DNA of 38,809 nucleotides from Actinomycetota bacterium (GTDB taxonomy: Bacteria > Actinomycetota > Thermoleophilia > Gaiellales > F1-60-MAGs149), in NCBI GenBank assembly GCA_009885805.1, contig VFJZ01000082.1, positions 1 to 38,809 of the forward strand. The letters run 5' to 3'. Below are positions 23,636-31,190 of this stretch, piece after piece. Positions within the stretch are counted from its first letter, which is position 1; every line of letters begins with the position of its first letter. The notes under the pieces are model-generated. The model had not been told where the DNA came from, did not search any database, and saw only the letters and a program-made list of their open reading frames with translations. Made by a program: the position numbers and the translations under genes.

Positions 23636-24271
23636 ATGTCCAGAAACGTTCCGCTCGCTCCGCGCGCGCCTCACGTACGCCAACGTGATGGCCTCCGCCG
23701 CCGTGTTCATCGCCCTCGGCGGGGTCTCCTACGCCGCCGTCGCGAAGAACAGCGTCGGCACCGCCCAGCTCAAGTCGAACGCCGTTACCAGCGCCAAGAT
23801 CAAAAACAACACCGTCGCGATGACCGACCTCACCGCGGCGACCCGCACGCTGATCAACGCTGCCGGCCCGACCGGCGCCGCCGGCGCCGCCGGACCCGCC
23901 GGCAACAAGGCGCCGGCAGCACGATGAGCTCGATGGGAATAACGTCGAACGTCACCCGCTTCACAGGGCTCTCAGGAGTTGGCGGCGCGGGTGCACCCGG
24001 CTACCCGGTTGGCGAGATCACCCCGAATGTCGCACTCACCATCGGCGCCGGGGCAGTGCGCGCCGACGGGCTGACCCTCATGACCGAGACGATCGCGTTG
24101 ACGGTGACCCTCGACGGGGCCGACGCGGCGATGACCTGCACCATCATTGGTCCAGGGAATACCTGCACGCTGCCGGGAACGATGAGCGTGCCGGCGCGGA
24201 GCCGGGTCGGAGTGAAGGTCGTCTCGAGCGCCTTCGCCGCGGCGGACCTTCTCCTGATCGCTCTGCGCTGA
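23636..24271 (+). pseudogene. Surface/collagen-like protein gene with two compensating frameshifts
   Basis: The plausible start ATG (23636, MSRN) is in one frame. From about 23648 the recognisable protein continues in another frame as FRSLRARLTYANVMAS, a hydrophobic signal (AVFIALGGVSYAAVA), NSVGTAQLKSNAVTSAKIK and a short GPTGAAGAAGPAGN collagen-like run that stops at 23927. From about 23905 the C-terminal part (GAGSTMSSMG onward, a beta-rich domain with MTCTI...NTCTL) is back in the first frame. One extra base near 23648 and one missing G near 23903 would restore a single 212-residue exported protein. It may be a decayed gene or a sequencing artefact. Alternatively the ATG at 23924 overlaps the TGA as ATGA, making two coupled genes. 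Confidence 0.62.
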
Positions 24272-24274
24272 CCT

Positions 24275-24315
24275 GCGCGTGTCGCAAAGGTGTGCGGCAC
24301 CTTTGCGACACGCGC
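24275..24315 (+). repeat. 31-base repeat, copy 6, extended to a perfect 18-base hairpin
   Basis: The core is 24280-24310. Here the arms are fully complementary and extend to 18 base pairs (24275-24292 with 24298-24315) around the loop TGCGG. No T-run follows, so it is not a classic terminator. It lies 4 bases after the surface-protein frame ends and before the aminotransferase gene. Confidence 0.88.
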
Positions 24316-24344
24316 CGGCCCCGCCTATCCTGTCCCACGGGACA
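24303..24344 (+). promoter_or_regulatory. Possible promoter and operator of the aminotransferase gene
   Basis: TTGCGA (24303-24308, the right arm of repeat copy 6) and TATCCT (24326-24331) are exactly 17 bases apart, each four of six consensus bases. Overlapping the predicted RNA start is an inverted repeat TGTCCC-AC-GGGACA (24331-24344), which could be a repressor operator. The leader would include GGGAG before the ATG at 24362. Confidence 0.38.
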
Positions 24345-24361
24345 ACGACCTGGGAGACGCG

Positions 24362-25747
24362 ATGGCGACCACCGCCCACACGCAGATCGACCGCGAGCGG
24401 ATCCGCGAGCTCGCCGCACGCGAGGAGACGCAACTCAACGCCGAGACGCAGGGCTCCGGCCGCCTCTTCGAGCGGGCGCGGAAGTCGCTCTCCAGCGGCG
24501 TCGCGTCCTCCTACCAGCTGCGCGACCCGTGGCCGATCTACCTCGAGCGCGGCGAGGGCGCCTACGTCTGGGACGTCGACGACAACAAGATGATCGACTT
24601 CCACAACGGCTTCGGCTCGATGGTGCAGGGACACGCCCACCCGGCGATCACCAAGGCCGTGACCGAGCGGATGGCGCTCGGCACCCACTTCGCCGCCCCG
24701 ACCGAGGACGCCGTCGTCGTCGCGGAGGAGCTGCAGCGCCGCTGGGACCTGCCGCTCTGGCGCTACGTCAACTCCGGCTCCGAGGCGACGATGGACGCGA
24801 TCCGCATCGCCCGCGCCCACACCGGCCGCGACACGATCATGAAGATCTTCGGCTCCTACCACGGGCACCACGACTACGTGATGGTCTCGATCGGTGTCGC
24901 CTACGACAAGATCGGCGACCGCGACAACTACGCCTCGCTGCCCTACGGGGCCGGCATCCCGCAGTCCGTCGCGGAGATGACCGTCCCGGTGCCGTTCAAC
25001 GACGCCGACGCCATGGAACGCCGCATCGAGCGCCTGATCCGCGAGGACCGCAAGCCGGCCTGCGTGATCATGGAGGCGGCGATGATGAACCTCGGCGTGA
25101 TCCTGCCGGTGCCGGGATACCTCGAGGCGGTCCGCGAGATCACCCGCAAGCACGGCATCCTCCTGATCGTCGACGAGGTCAAGACCGGCATCTGCATCCA
25201 CCCGGGCGGCGCGTCGGCGCGTTGGAACATCCAGCCCGACCTCGTCACGCTCGCAAAGGCGCTCGGCGGCGGCCTGCCCTCCGGGGCGATCGGCGGCACC
25301 GAAGAGGCCCTCAGCACCGTCACGGACGGCAAGGTCTACCAGGTCGGCACCTACAACGGCAATCCGCTCGTGATGGCCGCAGCGCGCGCGAACCTGCTCG
25401 AGGTGATGACCCCGGACGCCTACGCGCACCTCGACTCCCTCAACGACCACATCCTCGCCGGGTGCGAGGGCGTGATCGCGAAGTACAACCTGTCGGGCTA
25501 CGCCGTCGGCATCGGCTCCAAGGGCTGCGTCACGTTCTCGCCCACGCCGATCACCGACTACGACTCGTTCAAGGCGAACCAGGACGGTGAGCTGAGCGAC
25601 CTGGCGTGGCTCTACAACATGAACCGCGGCATCTTCATGACGCCGGGCCGCGAGGAGGAGTGGACGCTCTCCATCACGCACACGAAGAACGACTGCGACC
25701 AGTTCGTCCGCGTCTTCGACGAGATGGCGCGCGACCTCACGAGCTGA
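24362..25747 (+). CDS. Class III aminotransferase, glutamate-1-semialdehyde aminomutase-like
   Basis: A 461-residue PLP enzyme of the aspartate aminotransferase family, class III. The visible parts are VNSGSEATMDAIRIAR (phosphate-binding), YHGHHDYV, DEVKTG with the cofactor Asp, and the Schiff-base Lys299 in TLAKALGGGLPSGA. The N-terminal SSGVASSYQLRDPWPIYLERGEGAYVWDVD resembles HemL-like proteins, but the context and the IHPGGASARW segment differ from true HemL. It more likely acts on an amino acid or beta-amino acid. GGGAG lies 6 bases before the ATG. Its 3' end overlaps the opposite-strand methyltransferase gene by 11 bases. Confidence 0.85.
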   Translation: MATTAHTQIDRERIRELAAREETQLNAETQGSGRLFERARKSLSSGVASSYQLRDPWPIYLERGEGAYVWDVDDNKMIDFHNGFGSMVQGHAHPAITKAVTERMALGTHFAAPTEDAVVVAEELQRRWDLPLWRYVNSGSEATMDAIRIARAHTGRDTIMKIFGSYHGHHDYVMVSIGVAYDKIGDRDNYASLPYGAGIPQSVAEMTVPVPFNDADAMERRIERLIREDRKPACVIMEAAMMNLGVILPVPGYLEAVREITRKHGILLIVDEVKTGICIHPGGASARWNIQPDLVTLAKALGGGLPSGAIGGTEEALSTVTDGKVYQVGTYNGNPLVMAAARANLLEVMTPDAYAHLDSLNDHILAGCEGVIAKYNLSGYAVGIGSKGCVTFSPTPITDYDSFKANQDGELSDLAWLYNMNRGIFMTPGREEEWTLSITHTKNDCDQFVRVFDEMARDLTS

Positions 25748-27320
25748 GCACACGTCGCGCACGGCCCACGCGAGCGGCGACCGCCGCCGCGTGGGCCCCG
25801 CGCACGTCGTCGGCCGCGCCGACCCCGATCCCGAGCAGGTCGGCGCAGAGTCGCTCCAACGGGTCCCGATCGGTCCGCCCGCACTCCTCTCCGACCGTCC
25901 CGAGCGGCCGACGGAGCAGCGGCGCGAACGCCGCGCTCAGCGCGGGCGCGGCCGCCCGGAGCGCGTCGGCCGGTGGGATGCGCAGCTGCACGAGATTCAT
26001 CCGCTCCACCTTCAGCGGGCCGCCGCCACCGCCGTAGGCGCGCCCCAACGCCTCCAGCTGCAGCCCGGCGACCGACGAGTTGAGGAACGCCGCCAGCGCG
26101 CTCGCCGGAATGCCGTCGGGCGGCCAGATGCGGTACAGCTCGCCGGAGGCCCACAGCTCCGGGTTGAGGTATGCGATATGGCGGTCGCGCATCGTGCGGA
26201 CGGCGAGCACTGGCGCCGGCTCCTGCGTGATCGCGCTCCAGATCCGGCGCGGCCGGACGCCGCTCCGCGCGGGGATGCCCTCCCGCACCGCCCGCTCCTC
26301 CTCGGCACCGAGGCGAGCGGGATCGGCGGTCGAGACGAGCCACCGACGCGGTGCGCCGCCGATGACGACGTGGTGCTCGCCGCGCGTCGACTTGACGATC
26401 GGACGCAGGCAGGCGGGATCGATCGCCCCGGGAGCCGGTCGGTAGAAGAACGCGTCGGCGCCCGTGATCAGGTACGAGCCGACCCGGCACGAATCGCCGA
26501 GCGGCACCCCGCAACCGAACAGCGGTGCCGCAGCCGGTGCCCGCAGCAGCGGACCGCCCCACTTCGGCATCGCCCTCAGATCCGGCCGCGTGATCCGGGT
26601 CGTCCCCGCCCCGACCTGTCGCAGCTCGACCGGCCCGTCCGCGCCACGACGGACGACGACGATCACGGAGTTCACGTCGGCGCCGGCAAACGTCCGCTCG
26701 GCCGGTCGCTCGATCAGTTCGCAGAGGCCGGCGTCGAGCAGGAACCGCCCGAGCGGCACGCCGTAGGCGGCGTCGAGCCAGGCGCTCGTCGTGACGAACG
26801 CGAGCACGCCATCGTCCGCGAGAAGCGAGACGCCGAGCACGAGGAACGCCGCCGCGAGATCGGCCCGGCGCGGCAGCCCGAGGCCCGGGGCGAGCCGCTC
26901 GACGGCGGCCGTGACGCGGTCGGCGTAGCGCCCCGGTCGCCCCAGCGGGTCGACGAGCGACTGGTGACGCACGTAGGGCGGATTACCGACGATAACGTCG
27001 TAGCGTGCCGGCAGTCCGTCGCCCCAGCCGGGATCGAGCGCGTCCCGGTGATGCACCTCGACCCCCGGCACCGCGACGCGCGCCAGCGCCCCGGCGTCGG
27101 CGTCGACGCCGACGAGCCGAGCCGGCGGCCCCGCCACGGCCAGCCAGGCCGCGAGGAAATCACCGGCGCCGCACGCCGGGTCGCAGACGATCGCGTCCGC
27201 CGGTGCCCGGGCCAGGTGTCGCAGGGCGGCCGTACAGGCGGCCTCGGCCTCGATCGCGGGCGTGTAGACGGCTCCGAGCGCGCGCCGCTCAGCGTTCGTC
27301 AGGTGCTCGGCGACGGCCAC
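25737..27320 (-). CDS. TaqI-like N6-adenine DNA methyltransferase, solitary
   Basis: A 527-residue class I SAM-dependent DNA methyltransferase. ALGAVYTP near the N-terminus is the block often found in type I and TaqI-like enzymes. SAM motif I is DPACGAGDF and the catalytic motif IV is NPPY at residues 113-116, which methylates adenine N6. The C-terminal 250 residues, with the RAYGGGGGPLKVERMNLVQLRIP block, look like the TaqI-type target-recognition domain. No nuclease domain is present, and no restriction, helicase or specificity gene lies nearby, so it may be an orphan or a part of a dispersed defence system. GTG start (27318-27320); TACCCT lies 7 bases upstream. Confidence 0.86.
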   Translation of the reverse strand: MAVAEHLTNAERRALGAVYTPAIEAEAACTAALRHLARAPADAIVCDPACGAGDFLAAWLAVAGPPARLVGVDADAGALARVAVPGVEVHHRDALDPGWGDGLPARYDVIVGNPPYVRHQSLVDPLGRPGRYADRVTAAVERLAPGLGLPRRADLAAAFLVLGVSLLADDGVLAFVTTSAWLDAAYGVPLGRFLLDAGLCELIERPAERTFAGADVNSVIVVVRRGADGPVELRQVGAGTTRITRPDLRAMPKWGGPLLRAPAAAPLFGCGVPLGDSCRVGSYLITGADAFFYRPAPGAIDPACLRPIVKSTRGEHHVVIGGAPRRWLVSTADPARLGAEEERAVREGIPARSGVRPRRIWSAITQEPAPVLAVRTMRDRHIAYLNPELWASGELYRIWPPDGIPASALAAFLNSSVAGLQLEALGRAYGGGGGPLKVERMNLVQLRIPPADALRAAAPALSAAFAPLLRRPLGTVGEECGRTDRDPLERLCADLLGIGVGAADDVRGAHAAAVAARVGRARRVLSS

Positions 27321-27327
27321 CTCGCCG

Positions 27328-27333
27328 AGGGTA
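27328..27333 (-). promoter_or_regulatory. Possible -10 box for the DNA methyltransferase gene
   Basis: TACCCT on the minus strand, 7 bases before the GTG at 27320, in the 27-base gap after the membrane-protein gene. No ribosome site is visible, so a nearly leaderless RNA is possible. Weak evidence. Confidence 0.25.
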
Positions 27334-27347
27334 GCGCCCGGCCCGGA

Positions 27348-27926
27348 CTACGGTGTGGGCGCCGGCTTGGCCTTCGCTGCCTTCTGCACCGCGACGAGGG
27401 CCTTGGCGAGCCGGTCTGCCCGCTTCTCGGCCGCGAGCAGGTCCTTCTTCGACTGCTCGAGCACCTTGGCGATGTCGTCGAGCGCCTTCTTGTACTTCGT
27501 CGCGGTGTCGTCGACCGCGTCGGAGTAGCCGCGGCGGCGCCCGTCCCTCAGGCCGTCGGTGTAACCTCGCTTCGTGCCGTGCACGTAGCCGCGCGCGAAC
27601 GACTTCTTCGACGCCGTCGACTCGCCCTCCGTGACGCCGGCCGCGAACCCGCCGTCGTAGCCGCTCTTCCGCCCCTCGGCGAGACCGGCGGCGCGGGCAT
27701 CGGCGACGAGCACGCCGATGTCCGCCTGGACGGCGGGGACCTCACGGGCGGCGCCGCCGACGGTGTACGCCGCGCCCGCGGCGCCGACTGCCAAGAGGAC
27801 GCAGGCGAGGAGCGCCAGGACGAAGGTCACCTGTCGCGGCAGCCGCCGCGAGGGGCCACGCGGCAGATCGTCGACCAGGTCGAGTTCGGTCGGGAAGGCG
27901 AGCGCGGTATCGGGGACGTTCGCCAC
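27348..27926 (-). CDS. Membrane protein with long Gly-every-fourth-residue repeat
   Basis: A 192-residue protein of no family I can name. Residues about 33-60 form one hydrophobic span after a basic stretch (SRRLPRQ). From residue 81 to 133 glycine occurs at 81, 85, 89, 93, 97, 101, 113, 117, 121, 125, 129 and 133, with Ala105 and Ser109 filling the gap in the same register and Ala137 after it. The pattern is often Gly-Tyr-x-x. A Lys/Ala/Leu-rich coiled-coil-like tail (about 144-184) follows. The repeat resembles the GX3 runs of Yae1/Lto1 and of FliH-type proteins, which pack helices or bind partners. GTG start; TATAAG lies 9 bases upstream. Confidence 0.72.
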   Translation of the reverse strand: MANVPDTALAFPTELDLVDDLPRGPSRRLPRQVTFVLALLACVLLAVGAAGAAYTVGGAAREVPAVQADIGVLVADARAAGLAEGRKSGYDGGFAAGVTEGESTASKKSFARGYVHGTKRGYTDGLRDGRRRGYSDAVDDTATKYKKALDDIAKVLEQSKKDLLAAEKRADRLAKALVAVQKAAKAKPAPTP

Positions 27927-27935
27927 GGCCCCCTA

Positions 27936-27963
27936 CTTATACCACCCGAAGGAGGGCCCGCAA
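27936..27963 (-). promoter_or_regulatory. Promoter-like site for the Gly-repeat membrane protein
   Basis: On the minus strand, TTGCGG (27963-27958) and TATAAG (27941-27936) are 16 bases apart. TATAAG ends 9 bases before the GTG at 27926, so the RNA would begin about at the start codon. This is the best -10 match in the window. Confidence 0.45.
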
Positions 27964-27988
27964 AAGGGTGATTTTTCGTGGACCGGCG

Positions 27989-29425
27989 TCAGGACAGGCG
28001 GACGCGCGCCGCGTGCAGCCGGGTGATCGACTCCTCCCGCCCGAGCAGCGCGACCGACTCGAACAGGCCAGGTGACACCTTGCTGCCGGTGATCGCCACG
28101 CGGAGTGGGAGCAGCGCGACGCGCGGCTTCAGCCCGGCCGCCTCGCAAACACCGCGCAGCGCGCCGTCGACGGACGTGGTGTCGAGCACGGCGAGGCTCG
28201 CGAGCGCGGCGCTCGCGGCATCGAGCAACGACGCGGCGGCGGGCATCTCGGCCAGGGCCCGCCACGCGGCGGGGTCGTAGACGACGGGGCGGAAGAGGAA
28301 TCCCGCGAAGTCCTCGAACTCGCCGAGGGTGGCGATCTTCTCCTGGACGAGGGGAACGGCGGCGCCGAGGTCGCGCGTCGCCAGGGGCGAGCCCCGCTCG
28401 ACCAGGTAGCCCGTGAGCCGCCGGCCATAGTCGCCCGGCTCGAGACTGCGCAGATGGACGCCGTTCATCCAGGCGAGCTTGACGTGGTCGAAGACGCCGG
28501 GCGACGGCGACACGCGGTCGAGCGTGAACCGCTCGACGAGTTCGTCCACCGACATGATCTCGGTCGTCGAGTCGTAGCTCCAGCCGACGAGCGCGAGATA
28601 GTTGACGACCGCCTCCGGCAGATAGCCGGCATCGCGAAACTCCTCGACGGAGGCCGCCCCGTGCCGCTTCGACAGGCGCTTGCGGTCGGGGCCGAGGATC
28701 TGCGGCAGGTGCGCCGTCACCGGGTACGCCCGGCCGAGGGCCTCGGCCAGCAGCACCTGGCGTGGCGTCGAGGGGAGCAGATCGTCGCCGCGGATGACGT
28801 GCGTGATGCCGTGATGGAGGTCGTCGAGCACGTTCGCGAGCTGGTACGTGGCGCCGCCGTCCGCTCGCAACAGCACGTGGTCGCCGAGCAGCCGGTTCTC
28901 CCAGCTGACGTCGCCGCGCACGAGATCCGCCACCTCGGTTGCGCCCTCGAGCGGCGTCTTCAGGCGGATCACCGGCTGCCGCCCCTGCGTCTCGAACGCG
29001 GCGACCGCGGCCGCCGACAGCTCGCGGTGGGCACGGGTCGGCGCGGCCGGATCGTCGGTCTGGCGAGCCGCCTCCCGCGCAACGGTCAGCTCCTCCGGCG
29101 ACTGGTAGCAACGGTACGCCAGACCGTCGACGACGAGCGACTCCGCGACCTCGCGGTAGACGTCGGCGCGCTCACTCTGCAGGTACGGCCCGTGCGGTCC
29201 GCCTCGTGCCGGCGACTCGTCGAAGTCGAGGCCGACCCAGTCGAGCGAGCGCTGGATCTGCTCGATCGCGCCGACGGTCTCGCGGGAGGTGTCGGTGTCC
29301 TCGATCCGCAGCACGGCGACGCCGCCGTGGTGACGGGCGAAGAGCCAGTTGTAGAGCGCCGTGCGGACGCCGCCGACGTGGAGGTACCCGGTCGGCGACG
29401 GGCAGAAGCGGACGCGGACCCCCAT
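27989..29425 (-). CDS. gltX: Glutamyl-tRNA synthetase
   Basis: Class I aminoacyl-tRNA synthetase that charges tRNA-Glu, and possibly tRNA-Gln if the organism uses the amidotransferase route. The 478 residues match the usual length. The HIGH-type motif is in SPTGYLHVGG (about residues 9-18), followed by RIEDTD. The KMSKS-type motif is RKRLSKRHG. The C-terminal anticodon-binding domain is present. The ATG at 29423-29425 is 9 bases after TACGAT, with no ribosome site, so it may be leaderless. It is divergent from nfo across only 23 bases and 62 bases upstream of the Gly-repeat protein gene. Confidence 0.96.
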   Translation of the reverse strand: MGVRVRFCPSPTGYLHVGGVRTALYNWLFARHHGGVAVLRIEDTDTSRETVGAIEQIQRSLDWVGLDFDESPARGGPHGPYLQSERADVYREVAESLVVDGLAYRCYQSPEELTVAREAARQTDDPAAPTRAHRELSAAAVAAFETQGRQPVIRLKTPLEGATEVADLVRGDVSWENRLLGDHVLLRADGGATYQLANVLDDLHHGITHVIRGDDLLPSTPRQVLLAEALGRAYPVTAHLPQILGPDRKRLSKRHGAASVEEFRDAGYLPEAVVNYLALVGWSYDSTTEIMSVDELVERFTLDRVSPSPGVFDHVKLAWMNGVHLRSLEPGDYGRRLTGYLVERGSPLATRDLGAAVPLVQEKIATLGEFEDFAGFLFRPVVYDPAAWRALAEMPAAASLLDAASAALASLAVLDTTSVDGALRGVCEAAGLKPRVALLPLRVAITGSKVSPGLFESVALLGREESITRLHAARVRLS

Positions 29426-29433
29426 CGAGGCCC

Positions 29434-29440
29434 TATCGTA
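29434..29440. promoter_or_regulatory. Overlapping divergent -10 boxes for gltX and nfo
   Basis: The 7 bases TATCGTA read as TATCGT on the plus strand (29434-29439) and TACGAT on the minus strand (29440-29435). Each hexamer is followed by exactly 9 bases and then the ATG of nfo (29449) or gltX (29425). The -35 regions would lie inside the opposite gene and are not clear. Confidence 0.42.
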
Positions 29441-29448
29441 CGCGGCCG

Positions 29449-30318
29449 ATGCTCTACGGCGCGCACGTTTCCGCAGGCGGTGGGCTCCTGAACGCGATTC
29501 CGCGCGCCGTCGAACTCGGCTGCGGCGCGCTCCAGGTCTTCACGCAGAGCTCGCGGATGTGGAAGCCGACGCAGCACGACCCGGCCGACCTGGCGCGCTT
29601 CGCGCCGCTGGCGGCCGAGGCCGGCATCCGCTACAGCCTCTGCCACGCGATCTACTTCATCAACCTCGCCTCGCAGGACGAGGAGATCTACGGCAAGTCA
29701 CTGGCGTCCCTGACGACGACCGTCCGCGTCGCCGCCGCGATCGGCGCTGACACCTGCTTTCACGTCGGGTCGCACCGCGGCGCCGGTCTCGACGCAACGA
29801 TGCCGCGGATCAGGGCCGGCCTCGAGGCGGCGCTCGAGGTGCTCGGCGATGACTGCTGGCTCCTGCTCGAGAACTCCGCCGGCGCCGGCGACACGATCGG
29901 CCGCGACGTCGCCGAACTGGCCCGCGTGATCGAGGCGACCGGGCATCCGCGGGTCGGGATCTGCATCGATACCTGCCACATCTACGTGTCCGGCGTCGAC
30001 CTCTGCGACGCCGACGCCGTCGACCGCTTCGTCGCCGAGGTCAGCGGCGCGATTGGCCTCGACCGGCTGCGAGCGCTCCACGTCAACGACACTGCCGCGC
30101 CGATCGGCTCGAACCGCGACCGGCACGCGAACATGCTGGAGGGGCTGATGGGCGAGGGGATGGGTGTGTTCCTGTCGCACCCGGCGCTGCAGCACCTGCC
30201 GGCGATTCTGGAGACGCCCGGCCCCGAAGGGAAGGGCTCCGACCGCGAGGAGGTCGAGCGGCTGCGCCGCGTGCATGAGGCCGGGCTCGCGGTCAGACGT
30301 TCCGCGGCACCGCGGTGA
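29449..30318 (+). CDS. nfo: Endonuclease IV (AP endonuclease)
   Basis: Zinc-dependent apurinic/apyrimidinic endonuclease of base-excision repair, 289 residues, a TIM barrel of normal length. Metal ligands and signatures: GAHVSAGGGL at the start, CHAIYFINLAS, CFHVGSHRG, LLENSAGAGDTIG with the ligand Glu, GICIDTCHIYVSG, LHVNDTAAPIGSNRDRH and ILETPGPEG. The start is set by the family beginning at MLYGAHVS. The 3' end overlaps the opposite-strand Cys-rich gene by 26 bases. With the AlkC-like glycosylase it gives two base-excision repair functions in the window. Confidence 0.95.
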   Translation: MLYGAHVSAGGGLLNAIPRAVELGCGALQVFTQSSRMWKPTQHDPADLARFAPLAAEAGIRYSLCHAIYFINLASQDEEIYGKSLASLTTTVRVAAAIGADTCFHVGSHRGAGLDATMPRIRAGLEAALEVLGDDCWLLLENSAGAGDTIGRDVAELARVIEATGHPRVGICIDTCHIYVSGVDLCDADAVDRFVAEVSGAIGLDRLRALHVNDTAAPIGSNRDRHANMLEGLMGEGMGVFLSHPALQHLPAILETPGPEGKGSDREEVERLRRVHEAGLAVRRSAAPR

Positions 30319-30673
30319 CGCGGAACGGCTCGCCCTCCGTCGGCTCAGCGAACTCCGGGTTCACGCAGCCGGCGGGCGGCAGGCGCGAGACGTAGGCGCG
30401 CTCGACCGCCGATCGGCAGACTGGCAGCGGGCGCCGCGCGGCGCGCAGAGGTCCGAAGCGACCACCGTTCGCCTCGCGTACGCGGGTCAGCACCGCGAGG
30501 TCGATCTCGGCCGTGAAGACGCGCTCGACGCAGCCGACGACGCGCCGGCCGGCGGCGTCGTCGTAGGCGTACAGGTTCGGGCAGGCGCCATCGACGCAGC
30601 CGCCAGGATCGATCGTCCAGTCGCAGTAGACCCGGCAGAGCCGGCACGAGCCGCTATCGCCTGCAGCCGCCAT
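30293..30673 (-). CDS. Small cysteine-rich conserved hypothetical protein
   Basis: A 126-residue protein of unknown function. Six of its eight cysteines lie in the first 50 residues as C-x2-C-x3-C-x8-C-x4-C and one more before ERVF, with DWTIDPGGC and ACPNLYAYDD between. Two more lie near the end. This looks like a small zinc- or iron-sulfur-binding domain. I recall similar actinobacterial proteins of unknown role but cannot name a family. The ATG at 30671-30673 is chosen over a TTG further upstream. AACAAT lies just upstream as a weak -10. Converges with nfo, with overlapping 3' ends. Confidence 0.66.
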   Translation of the reverse strand: MAAAGDSGSCRLCRVYCDWTIDPGGCVDGACPNLYAYDDAAGRRVVGCVERVFTAEIDLAVLTRVREANGGRFGPLRAARRPLPVCRSAVERAYVSRLPPAGCVNPEFAEPTEGEPFRVTAVPRNV

Positions 30674-30710
30674 ACAGGAATTGTTCCCGCACGACGGCTG
30701 AAAACACAAG

Positions 30711-31190
30711 TCAGCGCGGCAAGCCGTCGGGTCGGAAGCACTGCTCCAGCGCCGCCGCGACCCGTGCGCGCTTCCCCGGAGCGACGTGCGCGTCGTCGAT
30801 CAGCGTCGGCCCGGTCACCCCGGAAGCCTCCTCGAAGCAGCGCCGTGCCGCGTCGAAGCGCGGCTGCGCCTCCTTCAACATTCGCGCGTACTCCGGCGAG
30901 TCCGCCTCGTTGCGGTCGACCTCGGCGGCGCACGGGGTGTACGAAGCGGTCGTCGCGCCGTGGCGCTCGAGGCACGCGACCGCACTGGACGCATCGAGAT
31001 CGAAGCGGAGCGTTGCCCCCGCACACTGCACCGAGATTGTCCCAACGGCGGGACCGTTGGAGGGGTGCGCATGGTGGGTGGCGCACTCAGCGTTGGCCGT
31101 CGCCTTCGACGACCCTGTACCCGGTACGGTCACGACAACGTCGAACGGCGCGGCCACCACCACGACTGCCAGCACGCGGCGAGGACTCAC
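30711..31190 (-). CDS. Small exported protein with six cysteines
   Basis: A 159-residue protein of unknown function. The N-terminus (RR then VLAVVVVAAPFDVVV) is a probable signal peptide or anchor. The mature part has six cysteines, which could form three disulfides outside the cell, and an alpha-helical Lys/Glu/Ala-rich C-terminal half (EYARMLKEAQPRFDAARRCFEEA). The start is GTG at 31188-31190. An identical kind of GGCCCCCGTGAG block occurs 16 bases upstream, so a decoy start exists. A promoter-like pair lies at 31228-31257. Confidence 0.6.
   Translation of the reverse strand: MSPRRVLAVVVVAAPFDVVVTVPGTGSSKATANAECATHHAHPSNGPAVGTISVQCAGATLRFDLDASSAVACLERHGATTASYTPCAAEVDRNEADSPEYARMLKEAQPRFDAARRCFEEASGVTGPTLIDDAHVAPGKRARVAAALEQCFRPDGLPR

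Noticed and set aside
24275-24315. Perfect hairpin as a standard intrinsic terminator
   Set aside because: No run of T follows; the same core occurs five other times, including inside coding sequence, so it is listed as a repeat.
25791-27971. 726-codon plus-strand open frame opposite the DNA methyltransferase
   Set aside because: Arg/Gln/Asp-rich shadow of the methyltransferase, whose NPPY and SAM motifs are on the minus strand.
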